A DNA stretch of 43,641 nt from Intestinimonas massiliensis (ex Afouda et al. 2020) (GTDB lineage Bacteria; Bacillota; Clostridia; Oscillospirales; Oscillospiraceae): assembly GCF_900626285.1 (NCBI RefSeq), contig NZ_LR131147.1, positions 3,185,306 through 3,228,946 of the forward strand, written 5' to 3'. The notes under the pieces were generated by a model. The model was not told where the DNA came from. It saw only the letters and a program-made list of their open reading frames with translations, and did no database searches. Numbering within the stretch: the first letter of the stretch is position 1; every line of letters starts with the position of its first letter. Shown here piece by piece: positions 1-7,696 of the stretch. The translations under genes and the position numbers were made by a program.

Positions 1-184
1 GGGCTTGTTTTGCCGGGGGGGGGGGGGGGGGGGGCCCCCCCCTGGTCCCCCCCGGGCCGGCGGGGGGCCCCGGGGGCCCTTGGGGGGCCCCGGCCCCCGG
101 GCGGCCCGGGGGAGCCGGGGGTCGGGCCCCCCGGGCGGCCGGGGCCCGGGTTACCCGGGGCCGGGGGGCCCGGGGAGCCCCGCC
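1..184. other. Low-complexity G/C tract at window edge, probable assembly artefact
   Basis: This stretch is built almost only of G and C runs, including 20 G in a row (15-34) followed by 8 C, with three A in the first 180 bases. No reading frame here gives a believable protein; all are Gly/Pro/Arg repeats. Normal sequence resumes near 185, where one frame reads IYRRCLSLERRLREMG and stops at 286-288, overlapping the eutN start. That could be the last codons of an upstream eut gene, but I cannot identify it. A degraded contig end is the simplest explanation. Confidence 0.75.
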
Positions 185-256
185 GCTACCGCCGCACCGC
201 GCCGGCGGGGATCTACCGCCGCTGCCTCAGTCTGGAGCGGCGGCTGAGGGAGATGG

Positions 257-493
257 GTGTCTGTGTTATTGGGACAAGTGGCCGGTAAGGTATGGGCCAC
301 CAAAAAATCCCCCGCCCTCACCGGCCAGACCTTTCTGACGGTGGAGGTGGGGGACAGCCTCCTGGTGTGCGCCGACTGTGTGGGGGCCGGTGAGGGCGAA
401 CGGGTCCTCATCGCCACCGGCGGCGCCGCCCGGCTGGCGGCGGGGGGCCAGATCCCCGTGGACGCCGCCATCGTGGGCATCATTGACCCGTAG
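257..493 (+). CDS. eutN: EutN/CcmL family microcompartment vertex protein
   Basis: Forms the pentamers that cap the vertices of the ethanolamine-utilisation microcompartment shell. The 78-residue protein opens with LLGQVAGKVWATKKSPALTG and ends with VDAAIVGIID, the first and last strands typical of the EutN/CcmL fold; GAGEGERVLIATGGAAR fits the conserved core. It is shorter than the usual 85-95 residues because the loop after the third strand and the C-terminal tail are reduced. The start is a GTG with a GAGGGAG ribosome site at 246-252; a second in-frame GTG at 263 is possible. eutH follows 21 bases later, so this is the surviving end of a larger eut operon running off the left edge. Confidence 0.88.
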   Translation: MSVLLGQVAGKVWATKKSPALTGQTFLTVEVGDSLLVCADCVGAGEGERVLIATGGAARLAAGGQIPVDAAIVGIIDP

Positions 494-514
494 GGAAAAG
501 AAAGGGGACAGAAT

Positions 515-1600
515 ATGTCCATCAATGAGATCATCGTCTACCTGATGGTGGTATTTATGGCCCTGGGCGCCATCGACCGCATCCTGGGCAACCGCTTCGG
601 GCTGGGCGAAAAGTTTGAGGAGGGCATCCTGGCCATGGGCTCCCTGGCTCTGGCCATGGTGGGCATCATCTGCCTGGCCCCGGTGCTGGCAAACCTGCTG
701 CGGCCGGTGGTGGTGCCCTTCTATCAGGCGCTGGGGGCCGACCCGGCCATGTTCGCCGGCACCATTCTGGCCAACGACATGGGGGGCGCCCCTCTGGCCC
801 AGGAGCTGGCCCTTACCACCGAGGCGGGCCAGTTCGGCGGCCTCATCGTGGGCTCCATGCTGGGCCCCACCATCGTGTTCACTATCCCGGTGGGCCTGGG
901 CATCATTCAGGCCGAGGACCGGCCCTGCCTGGCCACCGGCGTACTGGCAGGCATCATCACCATCCCCATCGGCAGCTTTGTGGGGGGCCTGGTGGCCGGG
1001 TTCCCGGCGGGTATGGTGGTGCGCAACCTGCTGCCCATCGTGCTCTTCGCCGTGTTCATCGCCCTGGGGCTGGTCTTTGTCCCCAACGGCATGGTAAAGG
1101 GCTTCCAGATTTTCGGCAAGATCATCGTCATCATTATCACCATCGGCCTGGCAGCGGCCATCATCCAGGCCCTCACCCCCCTGACCCTCATCCCCGGTCT
1201 GAACCCCATCCATGAGGGCATCTCCATCGTGGGCGACATCGCCATCGTGCTGGCGGGTGCCTTCCCCCTGGTGTATGTCATCACCAAGGTGTTCCGCACC
1301 TCCCTGATGAAGCTGGGCCGCCTGCTGGGGATGAACGACGTGGCGGCGGCGGGACTGGTGGCCACCCTGGCCAACAACATCCCCATGTTCCAGATGCTCC
1401 ACGACATGGACCGGCGGGGCAAGATCATCAACGTGGCCTTTGCGGTGTCCGCCGCCTTTGTGTTCGGCGACCACCTGGGCTTTACGGCGGGCTTTGATGT
1501 CTCCATGATCTTCCCCATGATCGTGGGCAAGCTGGTGGGAGGCGTCACCGCGGTGGCGGTGGCCATGTTTCTGACCCGAAAGGAAGTGCGGCATGGATAA
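515..1600 (+). CDS. eutH: Ethanolamine permease EutH
   Basis: Integral membrane protein (361 residues, about ten hydrophobic segments) of the EutH family, which brings ethanolamine across the cytoplasmic membrane for breakdown in the microcompartment. Recognisable stretches are ANDMGGAPLAQELA (about 88-101), GSMLGPTIVFTIP (about 112-124) and FVFGDHLGFTAGF near the C-terminus. Length matches the family (about 360-410). The ATG follows an AAAGGGG site at 501-507. It lies between eutN and eutQ and overlaps eutQ by 8 bases, so the two are probably translationally coupled. Confidence 0.93.
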   Translation: MSINEIIVYLMVVFMALGAIDRILGNRFGLGEKFEEGILAMGSLALAMVGIICLAPVLANLLRPVVVPFYQALGADPAMFAGTILANDMGGAPLAQELALTTEAGQFGGLIVGSMLGPTIVFTIPVGLGIIQAEDRPCLATGVLAGIITIPIGSFVGGLVAGFPAGMVVRNLLPIVLFAVFIALGLVFVPNGMVKGFQIFGKIIVIIITIGLAAAIIQALTPLTLIPGLNPIHEGISIVGDIAIVLAGAFPLVYVITKVFRTSLMKLGRLLGMNDVAAAGLVATLANNIPMFQMLHDMDRRGKIINVAFAVSAAFVFGDHLGFTAGFDVSMIFPMIVGKLVGGVTAVAVAMFLTRKEVRHG

Positions 1601-2009
1601 AATTCAGTTGGAAGCCATCATCCGCCAGGTGCTGCTGGAGCACCTGGCGGGCGGCGTGCAGGCGGTGAAGGTGCCAGAGCTGTCGGTCACCGAGGCCCAC
1701 CGGATGGGCACCGGCAATCCGGTGGACAGGGTCTACACCCGGGACCTGTTCACTCTGGAGCAGTCCCCCCGGCTGGGGGTGGGCCTCATGGAGATGACCG
1801 ACACCACCTTCCCCTGGACCCTGAACTACGACGAGATGGACTATGTCATCAGCGGGCGGCTGGACATCAAAAGCAACGGCCGGACGGTGTCCGCTGGACC
1901 GGGGGAGCTCATTTATATCCCCAAGGGCAGCGGCATTGAGTTCTCCGTCACCGGCCACGCCCGGTTCCTCTACTTCGTCTACCCCGCCGACTGGCAGAAC
2001 CAGCAGTAA
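1593..2009 (+). CDS. eutQ: Ethanolamine utilisation cupin EutQ (short form)
   Basis: Small cupin (138 residues) of the EutQ family; the Salmonella homologue has acetate kinase activity and associates with the microcompartment. The cupin core covers about residues 55-132, with DYVISGRLDIKSNGR and GPGELIYIPKGSGIEFS as the two barrel motifs. Residues 1-20 (MDKIQLEAIIRQVLLEHLAG) form a short amphipathic helix before a linker, the usual shape of an encapsulation peptide that targets cargo to the shell lumen. Most EutQ proteins are longer (about 150-230 residues), so the N-terminal region is compact here. It overlaps eutH by 8 bases. Whether this short form is enzymatic is not visible from sequence. 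Confidence 0.87.
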   Translation: MDKIQLEAIIRQVLLEHLAGGVQAVKVPELSVTEAHRMGTGNPVDRVYTRDLFTLEQSPRLGVGLMEMTDTTFPWTLNYDEMDYVISGRLDIKSNGRTVSAGPGELIYIPKGSGIEFSVTGHARFLYFVYPADWQNQQ

Positions 2010-2072
2010 GGCATACCCTGGGACAAACCTGCATATAGATGCCACAGCTATCAAAAACAAGCAGGAGCGTGG

Positions 2073-2735
2073 ATGGATATGCAGACAGGCTGGAATGAGA
2101 ACCGGGCACTGCTCCGGGGCACCGCGGCGGCGGCCCCGGTGTGGTCCCATGAGACCCACGGTGTGGTATACGAGCTGTTTCCCCTGGAGGTGCTCCGGCT
2201 GTCCGGGTGGGCGGACCGGATCAATGTCATCGCCCCCCGGACCCTGCTGGAGGAATACCCGGTGACCGCCGGGATGCCGCTGGAGGTGGAGGGAGAGGTG
2301 CGCTCCTTCAACAACAAGAGTGGGCGGGGCAGCCGCCTGGTCATCACCCTCCATGCCCGCACCCTACGGCCGGGGGACGGGCCGGACGAGAACCGGCTGG
2401 TTCTGGCCGGGGTACTGTGCAAGCCGCCGGTGCTCCGGCGCACCCCCCTGGGCCGGGAGATCTGTGACCTGATGCTGGCGGTGAACCGGCGGTACGGCCG
2501 GGCGGACTACCTGCCCTGCATCGCCTGGGGAGCCCTGGCCCGGTGCTGCGGAGAGCTGGGGGTGGGGGACGGCATCCGGCTGGACGGCCGGCTCCAGAGC
2601 CGGGAGTACACCAAGGTGGACCAGGGCGTCACCGAGAAGCGCACCGCCTACGAGATCTCGGTGATGCACCTGGAGCCTATGGCGGCGGAACCGGCACAAA
2701 GCCCTTGCGCCGGGACGGCAAATCCGGTATCATAG
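2073..2735 (+). CDS. SSB-like protein with two OB-fold regions
   Basis: 220-residue protein resembling single-stranded DNA-binding proteins. The second half (about 105-205) has the SSB pattern LAGVLCKPPVLRRTPLGREICDL and later GDGIRLDGRLQSREYTK. The first half (about 12-97) has a similar layout, ending in LEVEGEVRSFNNKSGRGSRL, so it looks like a second, more diverged OB domain. It lacks the acidic C-terminal tip of a housekeeping SSB, so it is probably an accessory single-strand binding protein. ATG 2073 is preferred (GGAG at 2064-2067, 5 bases away); ATG 2079 is the alternative. It sits 63 bases after eutQ on the same strand, probably not part of ethanolamine metabolism. Confidence 0.75.
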   Translation: MDMQTGWNENRALLRGTAAAAPVWSHETHGVVYELFPLEVLRLSGWADRINVIAPRTLLEEYPVTAGMPLEVEGEVRSFNNKSGRGSRLVITLHARTLRPGDGPDENRLVLAGVLCKPPVLRRTPLGREICDLMLAVNRRYGRADYLPCIAWGALARCCGELGVGDGIRLDGRLQSREYTKVDQGVTEKRTAYEISVMHLEPMAAEPAQSPCAGTANPVS

Positions 2736-2761
2736 AGAAAAAACGAAGGGCGGAGATACAT

Positions 2762-3175
2762 ATGCAGATCCTGGTGGTGGACGGACAGGGGGGCCGGATC
2801 GGCCAGCAGCTGGTGCGGGCCATTCTGGCCAAGTTCCCCGGGGTGGAGGTATTCGCCGTAGGCACCAACGCCACGGCCACCGCCGCGCTGCTGAAGGGGG
2901 GCGCGGCCCAGGGCGCCACGGGGGAAAACGCCCTGAAGGTGGCCTGCCGGAAGGCGGACGTGATCCTGGGACCCCTGGGCATCGTCATCGCCGACGCCCT
3001 GATGGGTGAGATCTCCCCCGCCATGGCCGCCGCCGTGGGCCAGAGCCCGGCCAAGAAGATCCTTGTGCCCATGAACCAGTGCGACATCTTTGTGGCCGGC
3101 GTAACGGAGGCCCCCGTCTCCCGCCTGCTGGAGAGTGCGGTGGAGCAGCTGGGCAAGCTGCTGGAGAACGCATAA
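2762..3175 (+). CDS. DUF3842 family protein
   Basis: 137-residue protein of the DUF3842 family, common in Clostridia and without a settled function. The N-terminus MQILVVDGQGGRIGQQLV has a Rossmann-like beta-strand/glycine-loop/helix shape; further landmarks are VFAVGTNATATAALLKGGA and KKILVPMNQCDIFVAGV. It starts at an ATG after a GGGCGGAGA site, and a strong terminator begins at its stop codon. The same frame is open further upstream, but the ribosome site and the family start support this ATG. Nucleotide binding is only an inference from the glycine-rich loop. Confidence 0.82.
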   Translation: MQILVVDGQGGRIGQQLVRAILAKFPGVEVFAVGTNATATAALLKGGAAQGATGENALKVACRKADVILGPLGIVIADALMGEISPAMAAAVGQSPAKKILVPMNQCDIFVAGVTEAPVSRLLESAVEQLGKLLENA

Positions 3176-3208
3176 AAAACAGCCGCCCATACGGGCGGCT
3201 GTTTTTTT
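3174..3208. terminator. Two-way Rho-independent terminator
   Basis: Perfect stem: AACAGCCGCCC pairs with GGGCGGCTGTT across the loop ATAC (3189-3192), flanked by A6 on the left and T7 on the right. It can stop transcription from the DUF3842 gene (+) and from the fatty acid transporter gene (-), which converge here. Confidence 0.93.
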
Positions 3209-3250
3209 GCTGTTTGATTTGGTGCAGATCACGGAGTAGTAGGCCGGGGT

Positions 3251-4612
3251 TTAGAAGAACATGCCCCACAGGACGAAGCCGCCGCAGGCCACCACACCGG
3301 TGAAGATGGTAACGATGACCAGGTAGCCCATGATGTTGCGGGCAGACAGGCCGGCGATGCCCAGAGCAGGCAGAGCCCAGAAGGGCTGGATCATATTGGT
3401 CCACTGATCGCCCCAGGCGATAGCCATGGCGGCCCGGCCGTACTCGATACCCATCTTGGTAGCGGCAGGCATGACGATGGGGGCCTGAACCGCCCACTGG
3501 CCGCCGCCGGAGGGCACGAAGAAGTTGATGATACCGGCGGACAGGAAGGTCAGCACCGGGAAGGTGATGTTGTTGGAGATGTTGGTGAAGAAGTTGGCGA
3601 TGATGGAAGCCAGGGACACGCCGTCGGCGTTGGCGGCCACCATCAGGCCCATGATGCCGGCATAGAAGGGGAACTGGAGCAGGATGCCGGCGGCGCCGGC
3701 AGCAGCGTCGCCGATGGCGTCCACATACTTGCGCAGGTCGCCGTGGAGCAGGATACCCAGGAACAGGAAGATCATGTTCACGATGTTCAGGTCCAGGTTG
3801 AAGCCCTTCTGCACGAAGTAGTACACGATGTAGGCAAAGCCCAGCACCAGGGTGATGATCCACAGGATGCGGCTGTGCTCGATCTTGTCGGCGGGGGTCT
3901 CAACCTTATAAGTACGCTCTTCCTCATCCACCAGCAGAGCGGGGTCAACCACGATAGTGTGGTCGGCATCGGGGTGCATGGCGTAGTTGACGAAGGGCAT
4001 CAGCACCAGGATCACACCCACCATCAGCAGGTTCATGGGGTGGAAAATAGTGGCACTGGTGGGAGCATAGTACATCACGTCCAGGATCTTGGTGCCGCCC
4101 TCGGCGCCGATCTGCAGGGGGATGGAGCCGGACAGGCCGGCGTGCCAGATCACGAAGCCGGAATAGGCGGACGCGATCAGCAGGGGGTAGTCCACATCCT
4201 TCACCCGCTTGGCCACCTCACGGGCCAGCAGAGCGCCGGCGATCAGGCCGAAGCCCCAGTTCAGCCAGCAGCAGATGGTGGACACAAAGGTCGTAATCAG
4301 GATGGCGGAACGCTTGTTGTGGGCCAGGGACGCGATGGCGCCCAGGATCCGCTTGCAGATCTTGGCGGAAGCCATGGCAGAGCCCAGCACCAGCACCAGA
4401 GCCATCTGCATAGCGAAGGCCAGCAGGCTCCAGAAGCCGGACGTGGTGCCGGCCTGGCCGCCCCAGGCCCAGATCAGTTCCACAGGGCCCTGCTGGGTGC
4501 CTACCATAGCGGCAATGAATACGACAATGGTCAGGATGATGGCGAACAGGAACGGGTCCGGCAGCCACCGATTGACTACTCTAACGCAGCCATTGGTAAA
4601 TTTCTTAAACAT
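3251..4612 (-). CDS. atoE: Short-chain fatty acid transporter, AtoE/TIGR00366 family
   Basis: Polytopic membrane protein (453 residues) of the SCFA transporter family, whose best known member, AtoE, moves acetoacetate and short-chain fatty acids. Signature stretches are NRWLPDPFLFAIILT (about 15-29), WNLTWGFGL-type text seen here as CCWLNWGFGLIAGALLARE, and FFVPSGGGQWAVQAPI followed by WGDQWTNMIQPFWALPALG. The start is ATG 4612, because AAGGAGG lies just upstream; an earlier in-frame ATG at 4645 has no ribosome site. It is transcribed alone from a near-perfect promoter. In a gut Clostridia the likely substrate is butyrate or a related acid, but this is inference. Confidence 0.9.
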   Translation of the reverse strand: MFKKFTNGCVRVVNRWLPDPFLFAIILTIVVFIAAMVGTQQGPVELIWAWGGQAGTTSGFWSLLAFAMQMALVLVLGSAMASAKICKRILGAIASLAHNKRSAILITTFVSTICCWLNWGFGLIAGALLAREVAKRVKDVDYPLLIASAYSGFVIWHAGLSGSIPLQIGAEGGTKILDVMYYAPTSATIFHPMNLLMVGVILVLMPFVNYAMHPDADHTIVVDPALLVDEEERTYKVETPADKIEHSRILWIITLVLGFAYIVYYFVQKGFNLDLNIVNMIFLFLGILLHGDLRKYVDAIGDAAAGAAGILLQFPFYAGIMGLMVAANADGVSLASIIANFFTNISNNITFPVLTFLSAGIINFFVPSGGGQWAVQAPIVMPAATKMGIEYGRAAMAIAWGDQWTNMIQPFWALPALGIAGLSARNIMGYLVIVTIFTGVVACGGFVLWGMFF

Positions 4613-4930
4613 ACCTTTCCTCCTTACACACACACTGTAAACCACTCATGATCCTCACCGCCCCACATTATAGAGCCCGTCTTTGGTCCTGTCAATCACT
4701 ACCATATGGTTTAATTTTTTTGTCCTGACGCTCCTGTTTTCGCTGTTTTTCCGTTCTGATTTCTTGTTCTTTTGTGTTTTCCGTCCAATTCAAGCCTATA
4801 TTTTGTGTCCTGGCCTGCCGTTTTGTAGAAAACACACTGGTGTATTGTCCCAAATTGCCGTCCTTGCCCAAAATATTGGACGGACCAGTTCTGTTATTTT
4901 TTTCACAAATATTTTTCCAATGCATGAAAA
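4613..4930. other. AT-rich 318-base intergenic region
   Basis: Gene-free gap between atoE and the icd terminator, much richer in T on the + strand than the surroundings. It holds the atoE promoter (4667-4695), a palindrome (4701-4710) and a weak inverted repeat CCGTCC/GGACGG (4858-4863, 4878-4883). Short open frames here look random. I see no known RNA motif. Confidence 0.6.
4667..4710 (-). promoter_or_regulatory. atoE promoter with upstream palindrome
   Basis: On the minus strand TTGACA (4695-4690) and TATAAT (4672-4667) are both perfect, with a 17-base spacer, giving a start near 4660 and a leader of about 48 bases. Just upstream of the -35 box lies the perfect palindrome ACCATATGGT (4701-4710), a possible regulator site. 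Confidence 0.88.
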
Positions 4931-4961
4931 AAGCGGGAAGGATTCGAAATCCTTCCCGCTT
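4931..4961 (-). terminator. icd terminator
   Basis: GCGGGAAGGATT (4933-4944) pairs perfectly with AATCCTTCCCGC (4948-4959) across a 3-base loop. Read on the minus strand, the stem is followed by a run of T, 16 bases past the icd stop. Confidence 0.9.
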
Positions 4962-4977
4962 TGCGGCTCGGTATTGT

Positions 4978-6189
4978 TCAGCCTTCCTCCACTTTGGCCC
5001 GGATGGCCTTGAGGAAGTCCAGGGAATTGACGCCCTTGGCAGGGGTCTCCCCCTCCCACAGGCCCACCAGGTCCTTGGTCATGACGCCGCCCTCGATGGT
5101 GGCGATGGTGGCCGCCTCCAGCTTGTCGGCAAAGTCCACCAGGGCCTGGATGCCGTCCAGCTCGCCCCGTTTGCGGAGGGCACCCGTCCAGGCGAAGAGG
5201 GTGGCCACCGGGTTGGTGGAGGTCTCCTCCCCCTTCAGATATTTATAGTAGTGACGGGTAACGGTGCCGTGGGCGGCCTCGTACTCGTACTTGCCGTCGG
5301 GGCTCACCAGCACGGAGGTCATCATGGCCAGGGAGCCGAAGGCGGTGGACACCATGTCGCTCATCACGTCGCCGTCGTAGTTCTTGCAGGCCCAGATGAA
5401 GCCGCCCTGGGACCGGACCACACGGGCCACCGCGTCGTCAATGAGGGTGTAGAAGTACTCGATGCCCAGTTCATCGAACTTGGCTTTGTACTCCACGTCA
5501 AAAATTTCTTGGAAAATATCCTTAAAAGTGTGGTCGTACTTCTTGGAGATGGTATCCTTGGTGGCGAACCACAGGTCCTGCCTGGTGTCGATGGCGTACT
5601 GGAAGCAGGACCGGGCAAAGGAGCGGATGGAGGTATCCTTATTATACTGGCCCTGGAGCACGCCGCCGCACTCGAAGTCATAGATGGTCTGACGGAACTG
5701 CTCCTTGCCGTCGGCGCCGGTAAACACCAGCTCGGCCTTGCCGGGACCGGGCACCCGGTACTCGGTGGACTTGTACACATCGCCGTAGGCGTGACGGGCG
5801 ATGGTGATGGGCTTCTTCCAGGTCTTGACCACGGGAGAGATCCCCTTCACCATGATGGGGGCCCGGAACACGGTGCCGTCCAGAATGGCGCGGATGGTGC
5901 CGTTGGGGGACTTCCACATCTGGGAGAGCTTGTATTCCTCCACCCGCTGGGCGTTGGGGGTGATGGTGGCGCACTTCACCGCCACGCCGTACTTCTTGGT
6001 TGCCTCGGCAGAATCAATGGTCACCTGGTCCTTCGTCTGCTCCCGGTAGGGCAGGCCCAGGTCGTAATACTCGGTCTTCAGGTCGATGAAAGGCAGAAGC
6101 AGCTCGTTCTTGATCTGCTGCCACAGCACCCGGGTCATCTCGTCGCCGTCCATCTCCACCAGGGGAGTGGTCATCTGAATCTTTTCCAT
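4978..6189 (-). CDS. icd: NADP-dependent isocitrate dehydrogenase (eukaryote-like type)
   Basis: Oxidatively decarboxylates isocitrate to 2-oxoglutarate, giving NADPH and a glutamate precursor. The 403-residue protein is the homodimeric type also found in eukaryotes, not the E. coli type: it has VEMDGDEMTRVLWQ (about 11-24), KSPNGTIRAILDGTVFR (substrate loop), CKNYDGDVMSDMVSTAFGSL (metal-binding aspartates) and AAHGTVTRHYYKYLKGEETS followed by TNPVATLFAWT (cofactor loop typical of NADP use). The start at ATG 6189 follows GAGGAGG; an upstream in-frame ATG (6258) lies inside the promoter. It is divergent from the MATE gene and has its own terminator. Confidence 0.95.
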   Translation of the reverse strand: MEKIQMTTPLVEMDGDEMTRVLWQQIKNELLLPFIDLKTEYYDLGLPYREQTKDQVTIDSAEATKKYGVAVKCATITPNAQRVEEYKLSQMWKSPNGTIRAILDGTVFRAPIMVKGISPVVKTWKKPITIARHAYGDVYKSTEYRVPGPGKAELVFTGADGKEQFRQTIYDFECGGVLQGQYNKDTSIRSFARSCFQYAIDTRQDLWFATKDTISKKYDHTFKDIFQEIFDVEYKAKFDELGIEYFYTLIDDAVARVVRSQGGFIWACKNYDGDVMSDMVSTAFGSLAMMTSVLVSPDGKYEYEAAHGTVTRHYYKYLKGEETSTNPVATLFAWTGALRKRGELDGIQALVDFADKLEAATIATIEGGVMTKDLVGLWEGETPAKGVNSLDFLKAIRAKVEEG

Positions 6190-6229
6190 GGTCTCCTCCT
6201 CGATCTGATCAAATTCTTTAACGAGGCAA

Positions 6230-6258
6230 ATTATACGCCTATCCACCGAAAAAGGCAA
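6230..6258 (-). promoter_or_regulatory. icd promoter
   Basis: Minus-strand TTGCCT (6258-6253) and perfect TATAAT (6235-6230) with a 17-base spacer. The leader would be about 35 bases. Confidence 0.83.
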
Positions 6259-6287
6259 CCATCCTTTGGGAAATCATTTGGTTTTTC

Positions 6288-6316
6288 TTGCATTTCCCCC
6301 GTAAAGGGGCTATACT
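6288..6316 (+). promoter_or_regulatory. MATE gene promoter
   Basis: TTGCAT (6288-6293), 17 bases, TATACT (6311-6316). It is divergent from the icd promoter. A direct repeat, ATCCTTTGG (6261-6269) and ATCATTTGG (6273-6281), lies between the two promoters. Confidence 0.75.
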
Positions 6317-6373
6317 TGCTTTCGCGTGTTTTCAGACGCCGTTTATCCTGTCAGAAATCGAGGTCGAATCCCT

Positions 6374-7693
6374 GTGTTCAGCAAATCTGCCCTGCGCAGG
6401 CTCATCCTGCCCCTGATCATTGAACAGCTTCTCTCCGTCATGGTGGGCATGGCGGACATCGTGATGGTATCCGCCGCGGGCGAGGCGGCGGTGTCCAGCG
6501 TGGCCCTGGTGGACCTGATCAATGTGCTCATCCTCAATATCTTTGCCGCCCTGGCCACCGGCGGCGCGGTGGTATGCGCCCAGTCCATCGGCGCCGAGCA
6601 TCTGGACCGGGCCAACCGGGCCGCCAATCAGCTCATGTACATCATTTCCGCCGCGTCCCTGGCCATCATGGCCCTGGTGCTGCTCTTCCACCGGCCCCTG
6701 CTGGGGCTGCTCTTCGGGCAGGTGGAGCCGGCGGTGATGGAGGGTGCCGTCACCTACTTTGTCATCTCCGCCCTGTCCTACCCCTTTATCGCCCTGTACA
6801 ACGGCTGCGCCGCCCTGCTGCGGGCCATGGGCAACTCCAGAGCCTCCATGCTGGTGTCCGCCTGGATGAACGGGCAGAACATCGTGGGCAACGCCATTTT
6901 CGTGTACGGCTTCCACCGGGGGGTGGACGGCGTGGCCTGGTCCTCCCTGCTCTCCCGGATCGTGGCCTTCGTCATCATGCTGGTGCTGCTCCACAGCAGC
7001 CGCAATCCGGTGCGGGTCCAGGGGCTGCTCTCCTTCCGGTTTGAGCCGGAGATGATGGCCCGCATTCTGCGCATCGGAGTGCCCAACAGCCTGGAAAACA
7101 GCTTCTTCCAGCTGGGCCGGGTGCTGCTGGTGAGCCTGATCTCCACCTTCGGCACGGCCCAGACCGCCGCCAACGCGGTGGCCAACAACATTGACAGCTT
7201 CGGCTGCATCCCCGCCCAGGCCATGGGCCTGGCCCTCATCACGGTGGTGGGCCAGTGCGTGGGGGCGGAGGCCTGGGACCAGGTGCGGCGGTATACCGTC
7301 AGGCTGATGAAGCTGGCCTACCTCTTCACCTGGGCCCTCAATGCGGTGCTGCTGCTCAGCCTGCCCCTGATCCTGAAGCTGTACAGTCTGTCGCCGGAGA
7401 CCCAGTGGTATGCCACCGTGCTGATCTTCATCCACAACGGATGCGCCATGGCCCTGTGGCCCATGGCCTTTACCATGCCCAACGCCCTGCGGGCCGCCGG
7501 AGACGTAAAAGTCCCTATGGTCATTTCCGTGTGCTCCATGGTGGTCGTCCGGCTGGGGTGCAGCTACATCTTAGGCGTCCACTTCGGCCTGGGGGTCATC
7601 GGCGTATGGATCGCCATGGTGGGCGACTGGGTGGTGCGCATCATCTTCTTTACGATCCGGGCCAGGCAGGTGCTGTGGAAGGCGCACCCCTGA
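6374..7693 (+). CDS. MATE family multidrug/sodium antiporter
   Basis: Twelve-helix export protein of the MATE family, which expels cationic compounds against a sodium or proton gradient. The N-terminus FSKSALRRLILPLIIEQLL and the segment VGMADIVMVSAAGEAAVSSV are the usual first-helix motifs; a matching repeat appears near FGTAQTAANAVANNIDSFG in the second half. About 439 residues, normal for the family. I prefer the GTG at 6374 (GAGG at 6360-6363), because the promoter predicts a transcript start near 6323; the longer GTG start at 6326 would leave no leader. The substrate is unknown. It converges with the next gene, 3 bases apart, with no terminator between. Confidence 0.88.
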   Translation: MFSKSALRRLILPLIIEQLLSVMVGMADIVMVSAAGEAAVSSVALVDLINVLILNIFAALATGGAVVCAQSIGAEHLDRANRAANQLMYIISAASLAIMALVLLFHRPLLGLLFGQVEPAVMEGAVTYFVISALSYPFIALYNGCAALLRAMGNSRASMLVSAWMNGQNIVGNAIFVYGFHRGVDGVAWSSLLSRIVAFVIMLVLLHSSRNPVRVQGLLSFRFEPEMMARILRIGVPNSLENSFFQLGRVLLVSLISTFGTAQTAANAVANNIDSFGCIPAQAMGLALITVVGQCVGAEAWDQVRRYTVRLMKLAYLFTWALNAVLLLSLPLILKLYSLSPETQWYATVLIFIHNGCAMALWPMAFTMPNALRAAGDVKVPMVISVCSMVVVRLGCSYILGVHFGLGVIGVWIAMVGDWVVRIIFFTIRARQVLWKAHP

Positions 7694-7696
7694 GCC

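Noticed and set aside
5..247. Frame coding a Gly/Pro/Arg-rich peptide at the left edge
   Set aside because: Direct result of the G/C homopolymer block, not a gene.
266..1594. Long minus-strand open frame opposite eutH
   Set aside because: His/Gly/Gln/Asp-rich low-complexity translation, the antisense shadow of a GC-rich gene.
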